Origin: Candidatus Oscillibacter pullicola
GTDB taxonomy: Bacteria; Bacillota; Clostridia; Oscillospirales; Oscillospiraceae
DNA: 49,634 nucleotides
Assembly: GCA_019118935.1 (NCBI GenBank)
Contig: DWXY01000020.1
Span: forward strand, 1-49,634
Direction of reading: 5' to 3'
How positions within the stretch are numbered: the first letter of the stretch is position 1; every line of letters starts with the position of its first letter. The position numbers and the translations under genes are program-made. The notes under the pieces are model-generated. The model was not told the DNA's origin. It did not search any database and saw only the letters and a list, made by a program, of their open reading frames with translations. Of the stretch, positions 23,186-31,349 are shown one piece after another.

Positions 23186-24604
23186 TCAGATCTCCTCGCT
23201 CTGCAATACCAGCTTGATGGCCCACACCGGCACGTCCGGCGGATCGTACCCGTCGTCCAGAAAGACGAAGGCCGCGTCGTAGTCCGGCTTTTTCTCCGGG
23301 AAGATGCCCCGGCCGTCGGTGAAGTAGATCATGCCCTTGAGGTTGGTGAACTCTCCGGCCCGGACCAGCTCGTCCACATACTGGAACACCGGGCGGAAGT
23401 CCGTGCCGCCGAAGCCGTGGAGCTGCATGGTGTCCAGATAGTTGTCGAAGTCCTTCTGGCTGGTGATCTTCCGGTCCTCCTGCACCTCCGCGTCGCACTG
23501 GATGATGTGGAGGTTGATCTTGGTGAAGAAGTTCTCCTGCTGGCGCAGGATGTTGTAGGTCTTGGTGACGAACCGCTGCACCAGATCGCCGCTGACGGAG
23601 CCGGAGGTGTCGATGGCGATGACGAATTCCTTGATTCGCCGAACCTCCTTGTACTCCAGCGGCTCCACCAAGGGCATGTTGCCGTACAGGGACAGGCCGT
23701 AGGTGTAGTAGATATAGTCGAACTCGTCCTGATTCACCTGGGTGACCTCGCCCAGGCTCATATAGCGGCGGAGAAAGTCGGCGTAGTCATACGTCTCCCG
23801 GTTCACCGCCTTCAGCTCCTGGACCAGATTGCCGGCGTCGGTGCCGTGGCGGCGGGAGATGGTCTCCAGGTCCACCTGGAGCCGCTCACTGATCTCCTTC
23901 CAGGTCTGCTCCAGGTCCCGCTTCTGCCGTTCCGTGCCGGACTTGGGCGTCTTGGCCCGGCTGCCCTGGCCGCCCCGGCCGGACTTCTGCTTGCCCGGAG
24001 TGCCGGCCTCCGGCGTCCGGCCGGTGGACTGGCCGCCGCCTCCGGCGCCCTGGCCGCTCTTCACTGGCAGGTACCAGGCCCGGTGATCGTCCGCCAGGAA
24101 GGGTTCCCGCAGCCGGGCCATCTGGTCGTCGGAGAGCTGCCGGTCCAGAAAGTACCGGTAGAGCTTCTCCGCCGTCAGGGGCCTGACCTGGGCCCGGAGC
24201 TCCTTCAGCGTCTCCTCCTGGGCATAGGCCCGGTTACAGGCGGCGCTCTCCAGGTGGAGGTCCACGATGGCGCTCTCCACCGCGATGTCACAGGCCAGGT
24301 CCCAGCACCGCCGGTTGATGTTGGCGCTGGTGAACAGATGGCGGAACACGCAGTGGAGCACGATGTGCAGGTAGTCCCGCACGTTCCGGCCCCGCTCCTG
24401 CTTGTACATGGACAGGACGTAGTACGTGTCGTAAAACAGGTGCTGGCCGTCCGTGGCCAGGGTGCCGGGGTAGGAGGTCAGCTGGAACTGGCTGAGGGCC
24501 AGATCCAGAAACCGCAGGTTCACCAGCAGGGTGTTCCGGGTCAGGCGCAGGATATTCTGGGCCAGGGCGTCCGCCTGGCGGAATTTTTCCACATGATCTT
24601 CCAT
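23186..24604 (-). CDS. DUF2201-type putative metallopeptidase/VWA domain protein
   Basis: The 472-residue protein has an N-terminal metallopeptidase-like domain with H80-x3-H84 (LHIVLHCVFRH) and the family motif WDLACDIAVES, a low-complexity Gly/Lys/Ser linker (~182-228), and a C-terminal VWA-like domain with MIDAS DTSGS (332-336) and a GGTDFRPVF loop. DUF2201 proteins are usually encoded beside MoxR ATPases, as here. ATG 24604 has GAAGAG 8 bp upstream; GTG 24610 is too close. First gene of the minus-strand operon with its own promoter. Role unknown; a metal-dependent effector matured by the AAA+ ATPase is the usual hypothesis. Confidence 0.82.
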   Translation of the reverse strand: MEDHVEKFRQADALAQNILRLTRNTLLVNLRFLDLALSQFQLTSYPGTLATDGQHLFYDTYYVLSMYKQERGRNVRDYLHIVLHCVFRHLFTSANINRRCWDLACDIAVESAIVDLHLESAACNRAYAQEETLKELRAQVRPLTAEKLYRYFLDRQLSDDQMARLREPFLADDHRAWYLPVKSGQGAGGGGQSTGRTPEAGTPGKQKSGRGGQGSRAKTPKSGTERQKRDLEQTWKEISERLQVDLETISRRHGTDAGNLVQELKAVNRETYDYADFLRRYMSLGEVTQVNQDEFDYIYYTYGLSLYGNMPLVEPLEYKEVRRIKEFVIAIDTSGSVSGDLVQRFVTKTYNILRQQENFFTKINLHIIQCDAEVQEDRKITSQKDFDNYLDTMQLHGFGGTDFRPVFQYVDELVRAGEFTNLKGMIYFTDGRGIFPEKKPDYDAAFVFLDDGYDPPDVPVWAIKLVLQSEEI

Positions 24605-24655
24605 AAGCACAACTCTTCCCGAAAGGGCGCCGTGCGCCCGATGTTCTGACCCTTT

Positions 24656-24684
24656 ATTTTAGCATGGGGATATCGGCAATGCAA
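24656..24684 (-). promoter_or_regulatory. Promoter of the VWA/MoxR operon
   Basis: Minus-strand TTGCAT (24684-24679), 17-bp spacer, TAAAAT (24661-24656). Confidence 0.65.
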
Positions 24685-24706
24685 GAAAAACGCCCCGGAC
24701 GGCGTC

Positions 24707-24735
24707 TTGCGCCCGTCGCCGGGAGATGATATGAT
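24707..24735 (+). promoter_or_regulatory. Promoter of the GTPase-nuclease gene
   Basis: TTGCGC (24707-24712), 17-bp spacer, TATGAT (24730-24735). It is divergent from the VWA promoter with 22 bp between the -35 boxes. Confidence 0.65.
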
Positions 24736-24769
24736 AAACCCGTATGAACACGAAAGATGGAGTGGAGAC

Positions 24770-27442
24770 ATGAGAAAGCTGGTCGTTGGAATATTGGCCC
24801 ATGTGGACGCGGGGAAGACTACCCTGTCGGAGGCGCTGCTGTATCAGAGCGGCGCCCTGCGGCGTCTGGGCCGGGTGGACCACCAGGACGCCTTTCTGGA
24901 CACGGACGCCATGGAGCGGGAGCGGGGCATCACCATCTTCTCCAAGCAGGCGGTGTTTTCCCTGGCGGACACGGAGATCACCCTGCTGGACACGCCGGGC
25001 CATGTGGACTTCTCCGCCGAGGCGGAGCGGACGCTGCAGGTGCTGGACTGCGCCATTCTGGTGATCAGCGGCACCGACGGGGTCCAGGCCCACACCCGCA
25101 CCCTCTGGCGGCTGCTGGAGCGGTATCACGTCCCCACCTTCCTCTTTATCAATAAAATGGACCTGGCGGGGGCAGACCGGGCCGCGGTTCTGGCAGGCTT
25201 AAAGCAGCATCTGGGCAGCGGCTGCGTGGATTTCAGCGGCGAACGGGACGAATCGTTCCGGGAGGAGGCCGCCGTCTGCGACGAGGCGGTGCTGGAGCGG
25301 TATCTGGAGACCGGAGCCCTGACAGACGGCGACCTGCGGCAGATGATCGGGAAGCGGAAGCTGTTTCCCTGTTGGTTCGGCTCCGCGCTGAAGCTGGAGG
25401 GGGTCTCGGAATTCCTGGAGGGGTTGGAGCAGTACGCCCCGGTTCCCGCCTATCCGGAGGAGTTCGGTGCCCGCATCTTCAAGATCGCCCGGGACAGCCA
25501 GGGCGCCCGCCTTACCTATTTAAAGGTGACAGGCGGCACCCTGCGGGTGAAGAGCCTTTTGACCAACCGCCGTCCCGGCCTGGGAGAGGACCAGGTGTGG
25601 GAGGAGAAGGCGGATCAAATCCGCATCTACTCCGGCGCCAAGTTCCGCACCGTGGAGGAGGCCCCGGCGGGGACGGTGTGCGCCGTGACGGGCCTCTCCC
25701 GCAGCCGGGCGGGGGAGGGCTTAGGGCTTGAGACCGGCTGGACCGCCCCGGCGCTGGAACCGGTGCTGACCTATCAGGTGCTGCTGCCGGAGGGGACGGA
25801 TCCCCACACCGCCCTGGGCAATCTGCGTCAGCTGGAAGAGGAGGACCCCCAGCTCCACATCGCCTGGAACGAACAAGCCCGGCAGATCCACGTGCAGCTG
25901 ATGGGGGAGATCCAGCTGGAGATCCTCCAGCGGATGCTCCGGGAGCGGTTCGGCCTGGAGGTGGCCTTCGGCCCCGGCGCCATCTGCTACCGGGAGACCA
26001 TCGCCGCCCCGGTGGAGGGCATCGGCCACTTTGAGCCCCTCCGCCACTACGCGGAGGTCCACCTGCTGCTGGAGCCGGGCGAGCGGGGCAGTGGATTGGT
26101 GTTCGCCGCCGCCTGCCCGGAGGACCAGCTGGAGGGCCGCTGGCAGCGGTTGGTGCTGACCCACTTAGCGGAGAAGGAGCATCTGGGGGTGCTGACCGGC
26201 TCTCCCATCACGGACATGAAGATCACCCTGGTGGCGGGCCGGGCCCATGTGAAGCACACGGAGGGCGGCGACTTCCGCCAGGCCACCTATCGGGCGGTGC
26301 GCCAGGGGCTGATGGAGGCGGAGAGCGTCCTGCTGGAGCCCTGGTACGACTTCCGGCTGGAGCTGCCCGCGCCCCAGGTGGGCCGGGCCATGACGGACCT
26401 CCAGCAGATGGGCGCCCAGCTGAACCCGCCGGAGACGGTGGGGGAGGAATCGGTGCTCACCGGATCCGTGGCGGTGTCCGCCCTGGGGGATTACGCCCGG
26501 GAGGTGGCCGCCTACACCCAGGGCCGGGGGCGGCTGAGCTGTTCTCTCCGGGGCTACGAGCCCTGCCCGGATCAGGAGGCGGTGCTGGCGGACATCGACT
26601 ACGACCCCACAGCGGACCTGGACAACTCCCCGGACTCCGTGTTCTGCAGCCACGGCGCGGGCGTCATCGTCCCCTGGGACGAAGTGCCCGCCCGGGCTCA
26701 CGTGTCCAGCGGCCTGGACCTGGGACCGGAGAAAGAGGAGCCGGCGGAGGGTCCTGACACCCGGCGGGCCTCCGCCTACGCCGGCACCATCGAGCAGGAC
26801 AAGGAGCTCCAGGCCATCTTCGAGCGGACCTACGGCCCTGTCAAGAGGCGGGCGTTCCTCCCGCCCAAGGAGCCCCGGCGGCCCGCTCCGGCAGAGACGG
26901 AGCGGGAGAAGCGGGCCATCCGGGAGCAGTTCTCCGGCCCGGAGTACCTGCTGGTGGACGGCTACAACATCATTTTCGCCTGGGACGAGCTGAAGGCCAT
27001 CGCCCGGGACAACCTGGACGCGGCCCGCAAGCAGCTGTGCGACATCCTCAGCAACTACCGGGGCTTCCGGAAGTGCGAGGTCATCGCCGTGTTTGACGCC
27101 TACAAGGTGAAGGGCGGCCAGGGCAGCGTGGAGAAGTACCACAACATCCACGTGGTCTACACCAAGGAGGCGGAGACAGCGGACGCCTATATCGAGCGGG
27201 CCACTTATGAGATCGGCCGCCACCACCGGGTGCGGGTGGCCACCTCCGACGGGCCGGAGCAGCTGATCATTCTGGGCCATGGGGCCCTGCGGCTGTCTGC
27301 CAGCGCCTTCCGGCAGGAGGTGGAGCAGGTGGAGGGTCAGATCGCCGACATCCTGGCCGCCAACAACCACCTGAAAAAGACGGGCAACGTCCGCTCCGCC
27401 CTGGAGCGGGCCCGGAGACAGACAGAGGAGGAACAGCCATGA
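24770..27442 (+). CDS. TetM-like translational GTPase fused to a YacP/Rae1-type NYN endoribonuclease
   Basis: The 890-residue protein starts with a complete EF-G/TetM-type G domain: G1 AHVDAGKTT (10-18), G2 RGITI, G3 DTPGHVDF, G4 NKMD. Domains II-V of the ribosomal-protection type follow to ~residue 660. After a charged linker (~660-724, including EQDKELQAIFERTYGPVKRR) comes an NYN/PIN-like nuclease domain (~725-880) with YLLVDGYNII, FDAYKVKGG, EAETADAYIE and VATSDGPEQ, matching YacP. In Bacillus YacP is Rae1, which cuts mRNA in the ribosomal A site. ATG 24770 is supported by the conserved N-terminus. Overlaps the next gene by ATGA. Tetracycline resistance is not implied. Confidence 0.88.
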   Translation: MRKLVVGILAHVDAGKTTLSEALLYQSGALRRLGRVDHQDAFLDTDAMERERGITIFSKQAVFSLADTEITLLDTPGHVDFSAEAERTLQVLDCAILVISGTDGVQAHTRTLWRLLERYHVPTFLFINKMDLAGADRAAVLAGLKQHLGSGCVDFSGERDESFREEAAVCDEAVLERYLETGALTDGDLRQMIGKRKLFPCWFGSALKLEGVSEFLEGLEQYAPVPAYPEEFGARIFKIARDSQGARLTYLKVTGGTLRVKSLLTNRRPGLGEDQVWEEKADQIRIYSGAKFRTVEEAPAGTVCAVTGLSRSRAGEGLGLETGWTAPALEPVLTYQVLLPEGTDPHTALGNLRQLEEEDPQLHIAWNEQARQIHVQLMGEIQLEILQRMLRERFGLEVAFGPGAICYRETIAAPVEGIGHFEPLRHYAEVHLLLEPGERGSGLVFAAACPEDQLEGRWQRLVLTHLAEKEHLGVLTGSPITDMKITLVAGRAHVKHTEGGDFRQATYRAVRQGLMEAESVLLEPWYDFRLELPAPQVGRAMTDLQQMGAQLNPPETVGEESVLTGSVAVSALGDYAREVAAYTQGRGRLSCSLRGYEPCPDQEAVLADIDYDPTADLDNSPDSVFCSHGAGVIVPWDEVPARAHVSSGLDLGPEKEEPAEGPDTRRASAYAGTIEQDKELQAIFERTYGPVKRRAFLPPKEPRRPAPAETEREKRAIREQFSGPEYLLVDGYNIIFAWDELKAIARDNLDAARKQLCDILSNYRGFRKCEVIAVFDAYKVKGGQGSVEKYHNIHVVYTKEAETADAYIERATYEIGRHHRVRVATSDGPEQLIILGHGALRLSASAFRQEVEQVEGQIADILAANNHLKKTGNVRSALERARRQTEEEQP

Positions 27443-27861
27443 TCGGATTGAGCGGCGCGGCAGGCGCGGTGCTGGCCCTCTGCGGCCAGGTCCGCTCCGC
27501 CCTGGAGCGCAAGGGTCTGCCCCGGAGAGAACTGGCCGGCGGCCGGGTGCGGATCGAGCCCCGGTACAACCAGGGCTCCGGCTTCGGCCTTGTCCCGCTG
27601 AACGGACGGCAGATGGCCCCCCTTTCTCTGGCGGCGCTGTGGGCGCTGCTGGGGATGTGCGGCGGCCGGGGCCTGGGGACCGGACTGCTGCTGGGCGGCG
27701 GGCTCAGCAACCTGTGGGAGCGGGTCCGCCATGGCCGGGTCCTGGACTACCTGCGCTTTCCAAAGGCGCCGGGGCCGCTGAAGAAATACACCTACAATCT
27801 GGCGGACCTGGCCATCCTCCTGGGCGCGGTGCTGCTGGTCCTGCGGCCCAGGAGGCGGTGA
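27439..27861 (+). CDS. Minimal signal peptidase II (LspA)-like protein
   Basis: The 140-residue protein retains LspA signature motifs: N44-QGSGFGL, N91-LWERVRHGRVLD103, and N120-LAD123, so both catalytic aspartates appear present. It has fewer or shorter membrane helices than the usual ~150-170-residue enzyme, and the N-terminal portion diverges. LspA removes signal peptides from prolipoproteins. It overlaps the GTPase-nuclease gene by 4 bp (ATGA), an unexpected partnership. Whether it is the housekeeping LspA or a second specialised copy cannot be told from this window. Confidence 0.75.
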   Translation: MIGLSGAAGAVLALCGQVRSALERKGLPRRELAGGRVRIEPRYNQGSGFGLVPLNGRQMAPLSLAALWALLGMCGGRGLGTGLLLGGGLSNLWERVRHGRVLDYLRFPKAPGPLKKYTYNLADLAILLGAVLLVLRPRRR

Positions 27862-27868
27862 CGCGTTC

Positions 27869-27908
27869 AAAAGCCGCCCCGCGCGATTTTGCGCGGGGCG
27901 GCTTTCTT
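27869..27908 (+). terminator. Intrinsic terminator after the lspA-like gene
   Basis: AAAGCCGCCCCGCGC and GCGCGGGGCGGCTTT form a 15-bp perfect stem with a short T-rich tail (TTTCTTC). Confidence 0.9.
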
Positions 27909-28004
27909 CATAAAATTTTAAGAAAATTCCCTGTTTTTTCGAAATTAGAAGGGGTCTATACTGCATATATGGACCAAGTCATCAATCTGTAACTGTTTTG
28001 TAAA

Positions 28005-28061
28005 TTGACAAGCGGACAATTTTGTGTATATATTAACTGTATTAGTACGGACAGTACAGTT
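28005..28061 (+). promoter_or_regulatory. Distal promoter and palindrome before the glycosyltransferase operon
   Basis: TTGACA (28005-28010), 18-bp spacer, TATATT (28029-28034). Immediately after it lies AACTGTA-N13-TACAGTT (28035-28061), a perfect 7-bp dyad that could be an operator. Confidence 0.55.
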
Positions 28062-28087
28062 TTCTCGAATTCTTCACAAATTTCCTA

Positions 28088-28115
28088 TTGACAAATTCTT
28101 GGATTGTGTTATTGT
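28088..28115 (+). promoter_or_regulatory. Proximal promoter of the glycosyltransferase operon
   Basis: TTGACA (28088-28093), 16-bp spacer, TATTGT (28110-28115). It gives a leader of about 200 nt before the first gene. Confidence 0.5.
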
Positions 28116-28152
28116 ATTATTAAAGTAATACAAAAGAACGCCTGTAACATCT

Positions 28153-28216
28153 GTCGCTCCGCCGCGTCTGATCTGTGAGGAGTTTTACAGAGATTTGATC
28201 GGGACGCCACGGAGTG
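28153..28216 (+). promoter_or_regulatory. Structured 5' leader hairpin
   Basis: CGCTCCGCCGCGTCTGATC pairs with GATCGGGACGCCACGGAGTG through four helical blocks with internal loops; CTGT/ACAG closes the apical part. No known riboswitch class recognised, and no clear terminator follows before ATG 28322. Confidence 0.4.
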
Positions 28217-28321
28217 TTGATGTGGATGCGGTATTCTGGCGTTGAAAAAATGTTCCGGCAGTTGAAGAGTTTGGCGGGGCTGTGTCGTATAGAAGAACGA
28301 GACGAAAGAAGGGAGCCTGTT

Positions 28322-29503
28322 ATGAAGATCCTGATCACCACAGACTGGTATACACCGGCGGTAAACGGTGTGGTTACCTCTGTGAAAAACCTGCAGCGGG
28401 AGTTGGAGCGCCGGGGCCATGAGGTCCGGATCCTGACGCTGTCTCAGACGCTTCACTCCTGGTCCCGGGACGGCGTCACTGCCATCGGCTCCGTAAACGC
28501 CGGGCGGATCTATCCCGGCGCCCGCCTCCGCACCGCCATGGCGGGCCGCTGGGTGCGGGAGCTGATGGATTGGCGGCCGGATGTGATCCACTCCCAATGT
28601 GAGTTCAGCACCTTTTTCCTGGCCCGCCGCATCGCGGAGGAGCTGGATGTCCCCCTGGTCCACACCTATCACACGGTGTATGAGGACTACACCCACTACT
28701 TTTCCCCCAGCGTCCGGTGGGGCCGGTGCGCGGTGGCGGCCTTCTCCCGCTGGGTGGCGGCCCAGACCGACTGCATGATCGCCCCCACCGGCAAGGTGCG
28801 GGGACTGCTGCAGGGCTACGGCGTCCGCTGCCCGGTCTTCGTGGTGCCCACGGGCATCGACCTGCGGCGCTTCCAGCAGGAGGGCGATCCCATGCGCCGG
28901 GCGGTTCTGCGGGCCAGCCTGGGCATCCCTGCGGAAAACACCGTGCTGGTGTGCGTGGGGCGCCTTGCGGAGGAGAAGAACATCCAGGAGCTGCTGAAGC
29001 TCCGGGCCTCTCTGGGCAGCCGCCCTGTGACGCTGCTGCTGGTGGGGGACGGCCCCGACCGGTCCCGGCTGGAGCGGGTGGCCCGCGACCTGCGGCTGGA
29101 GGCCCCGGCGGTGGTCTTTGCCGGCATGGTGCCCCCGGAGGAGGTGCCGGAGTGGTACCGGCTGGGGGACCTGTTCGTCAGCGCCTCCTCCAGCGAGACC
29201 CAGGGCCTGACCTACATCGAGGCGCTGGCCGCCGGCGTGCCCGCCCTGTGCCGGGCGGATCCCTGCCTGGAGGGCGTCATCCTGGAGGGAGAGAACGGCT
29301 GGCAGTACCACAGCACTGCGGAGTTCCGGCAGCGGCTGGAGGACTTCCTGGCCAGCCCGGAGACCCATGAAGCACTGAAGCGGCAGGCTGCGGAGAGTGC
29401 GGAGCAGTTCTCCGCCCAGCGGTTTGCCCAGCGGGTGGAGCGCATCTACCAGATGCAGCTGGCCCGGCGGACGGCCTGCTGTGTCCAGGGGGTGACCGCA
29501 TGA
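28322..29503 (+). CDS. Glycosyltransferase family 4 (diacylglycerol glucosyltransferase-like)
   Basis: The 393-residue GT-B enzyme begins MKILITTDWYTPAVNGVV (the donor/acceptor loop typical of GT4 glycolipid and phosphatidyl-inositol mannosyl-type enzymes) and has the C-terminal donor-binding SETQGLTYIEALAAG with the E-x7-E motif. It probably adds glucose or galactose to diacylglycerol on the cytosolic face of the membrane. ATG 28322 follows AAGGGAG; upstream in-frame starts would enter the leader. It overlaps the TVP38 gene by ATGA. Confidence 0.85.
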   Translation: MKILITTDWYTPAVNGVVTSVKNLQRELERRGHEVRILTLSQTLHSWSRDGVTAIGSVNAGRIYPGARLRTAMAGRWVRELMDWRPDVIHSQCEFSTFFLARRIAEELDVPLVHTYHTVYEDYTHYFSPSVRWGRCAVAAFSRWVAAQTDCMIAPTGKVRGLLQGYGVRCPVFVVPTGIDLRRFQQEGDPMRRAVLRASLGIPAENTVLVCVGRLAEEKNIQELLKLRASLGSRPVTLLLVGDGPDRSRLERVARDLRLEAPAVVFAGMVPPEEVPEWYRLGDLFVSASSSETQGLTYIEALAAGVPALCRADPCLEGVILEGENGWQYHSTAEFRQRLEDFLASPETHEALKRQAAESAEQFSAQRFAQRVERIYQMQLARRTACCVQGVTA

Positions 29504-30096
29504 GCCGGGGCATGGAAAAGACCGCCTTGCAGGCGGCGTCCCTCTTCGGACTGATCTTGTGCGTGCTGGCCGGAATCTGGGCCTGGCAGGCGGGGCTGCT
29601 GACGTCCCAGGAGCGGCTGCAGGCCTTTGTGGCCAGCTGCGGCGCCGCCGGAGGGCTGCTGTTCGTGGCCTTCCAGGCGGTGCAGGTGGTGGTGCCGGTC
29701 CTGCCCGGCGGACTGGGATGCCTTGCCGGCGTGGTGCTGTTCGGCCCGGTGGTGGGCTTTGTCTACAACTATGTGGGCATCTGCATCGGCTCCCTGCTGG
29801 CCTTCGCCGTGGCCAGGAGCTGCGGAAAGCCCCTGCTGTCCATGCTGTTTTCCGAGAAGACCATCGCCAAGTACAGCGGCTGGACGGAAAAGAACGACCG
29901 CTTTGCCCGGCTGTTCGCCCTGGCCATCTTCTTTCCTGTGGCGCCGGATGACTTCCTGTGCTATCTGGCGGGCACCACGGAGATGACATGGCGGCGGTTC
30001 ACCGCCATCATCCTGCTGGGCAAGCCCTTCTCCATCGCGCTGTACAGCCTGGGCCTGACGGTGCTGTTCCAGCAGGTCATAGGCTGGTTCAACTGA
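29500..30096 (+). CDS. TVP38/TMEM64 family membrane protein (DedA superfamily)
   Basis: The 198-residue protein has five to six hydrophobic segments and the family signatures VVPVLPGGLGCLAGVVLFG (~65-83), GFVYNYVGICIGSLLAFAVAR and FPVAPDDFLCYLAG (the F-x4-P-D/N re-entrant motif). DedA/TVP38 proteins are implicated in lipid translocation across the membrane (undecaprenyl phosphate or phosphatidylethanolamine flipping). Its place between two glycolipid-type glycosyltransferases suggests a role in moving the glycolipid or its precursor. Confidence 0.88.
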   Translation: MSRGMEKTALQAASLFGLILCVLAGIWAWQAGLLTSQERLQAFVASCGAAGGLLFVAFQAVQVVVPVLPGGLGCLAGVVLFGPVVGFVYNYVGICIGSLLAFAVARSCGKPLLSMLFSEKTIAKYSGWTEKNDRFARLFALAIFFPVAPDDFLCYLAGTTEMTWRRFTAIILLGKPFSIALYSLGLTVLFQQVIGWFN

Positions 30097-30136
30097 AAGA
30101 ACTCCGCCGCGGCGGAGGAAAAAAGAGGAGACATCT

Positions 30137-31210
30137 ATGCGCGTTTTCATTTACAAGGGCGGACTGCGCCTGGTGGGCAGAAGCGGCGTGGGACAGGCCA
30201 TCCTCCACCAGCGGGAGATGCTGCGCCGGGCCCGGATCGACACTGCCGACCACTGGCGCCAGCGGGCCGGGGCCGTCCATATCAACACGGTGCTGCCGGA
30301 TTCGGTGCTGGCGGCCCTGGCGGCCAAGCTCCTGGGGCGGAAGGTCATTTACTACGGCCACTCCACCATGGAGGACTTCCGCAGCTCCTTCCGGGGCTCG
30401 GACCGGCTGGCCCCTCTCTTCCGCAAGTGGATCACCTTCTGCTACAGCCTGGGCGACGTGGTGCTGACCCCCACGGAATACTCCCGCCGTTTGCTGGAGA
30501 GCTACGGCCTCAAGCCGCCGGTGTACAGCATCTCCAACGGCGTGGACACGGAGTTCTTCGCGCCGGATCCTGCCCGGCGGGCATCCTTCCGCCGCCGCTG
30601 GGGCCTCCGGGAGGGGGAGCGGGCGGTGATCTCCGTGGGCCACACCATTGCCCGGAAGGGGCTGCCGGAGTTTCTGGAGCTGGCCCGGCGGATGCCGGAG
30701 GCCCGTTTCCTCTGGTTCGGCTGGACGGATCCCCATCTGATCCCCCAGGAGATCCGGCAGGCCATGGAGCAGGCGCCGGAGAACGTGACCTTCGCCGGCT
30801 TCGTAGACCGGGAGACGCTGCGGGAGGCCTATTGCGGCGCGGATGTCTTCGCCTTTATGAGTCATGAGGAGACCGAGGGCATCGTGGTGCTGGAGGCCCT
30901 GGCCTGCGGCATCCCCACGGTGGTGCGGGACATCCCCGTCTACAACGGCTGGCTGCGGGAGGGGCAGAATGTCTACAAGGCCTCCGGCACAGACGAATTC
31001 CAGCAGAAGGTGGAAGGGCTCCTGACAGGGACATTGCCGGATCTGACAGCCGCCGGCCGCCGGGTGGCAGAGGAGCGGAGCCTGTCGGTGATGGGGGAGC
31101 GCCTGCGGGAGGTCTACCGGCGGATGGACATTCTGCCGGCAGCGCAGCCGGCGGCAAAAACGAACCTCCCCCAGGCGGAGAGACCCGTACGGCACAGCTT
31201 CACACCCTAA
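30137..31210 (+). CDS. Glycosyltransferase family 4 (second, glycolipid-type)
   Basis: The 357-residue GT-B protein starts MRVFIYKGGLRLVGRSGVGQ, has the N-terminal acceptor loop YYGHSTMEDFRSSF and the C-terminal SHEETEGIVVLEALACG donor motif with E-x7-E. It resembles the second glycosyltransferase of glycolipid pathways that adds a sugar to monoglycosyl-diacylglycerol (CpoA/BgsA-type). AAGAGGAG precedes ATG 30137, 40 bp after the TVP38 gene. The last ~20 residues are a disordered tail. Confidence 0.83.
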   Translation: MRVFIYKGGLRLVGRSGVGQAILHQREMLRRARIDTADHWRQRAGAVHINTVLPDSVLAALAAKLLGRKVIYYGHSTMEDFRSSFRGSDRLAPLFRKWITFCYSLGDVVLTPTEYSRRLLESYGLKPPVYSISNGVDTEFFAPDPARRASFRRRWGLREGERAVISVGHTIARKGLPEFLELARRMPEARFLWFGWTDPHLIPQEIRQAMEQAPENVTFAGFVDRETLREAYCGADVFAFMSHEETEGIVVLEALACGIPTVVRDIPVYNGWLREGQNVYKASGTDEFQQKVEGLLTGTLPDLTAAGRRVAEERSLSVMGERLREVYRRMDILPAAQPAAKTNLPQAERPVRHSFTP

Positions 31211-31308
31211 TTCCCGGTATTCCCACGGGATAGTGCTGTTTTAATAGGGGAACTGGATCCCCACAGCGCCCGCTCCTGTTCCGGCCCGGCGGGCCGCCGA
31301 TGAAGAGA

Positions 31309-31342
31309 AAAAGCGCCTCCGGCTTTTGCCGGAGGCGCTTTC
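31309..31342. terminator. Bidirectional terminator between glycosyltransferase operon and pyk
   Basis: AAAGCGCCTCCGGC and GCCGGAGGCGCTTT form a perfect stem with a 4-nt loop. The T tract (CTTTTTCTC) follows on the minus strand, so it mainly serves pyk. Confidence 0.88.
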
Positions 31343-31349
31343 GGCGCGT

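Noticed and set aside
24770-27442. Tetracycline resistance gene
   Set aside because: The GTPase domain is TetM-like, but it is fused to an NYN nuclease, is in core context without mobile genes, and the resistance-specific loops cannot be confirmed by eye.
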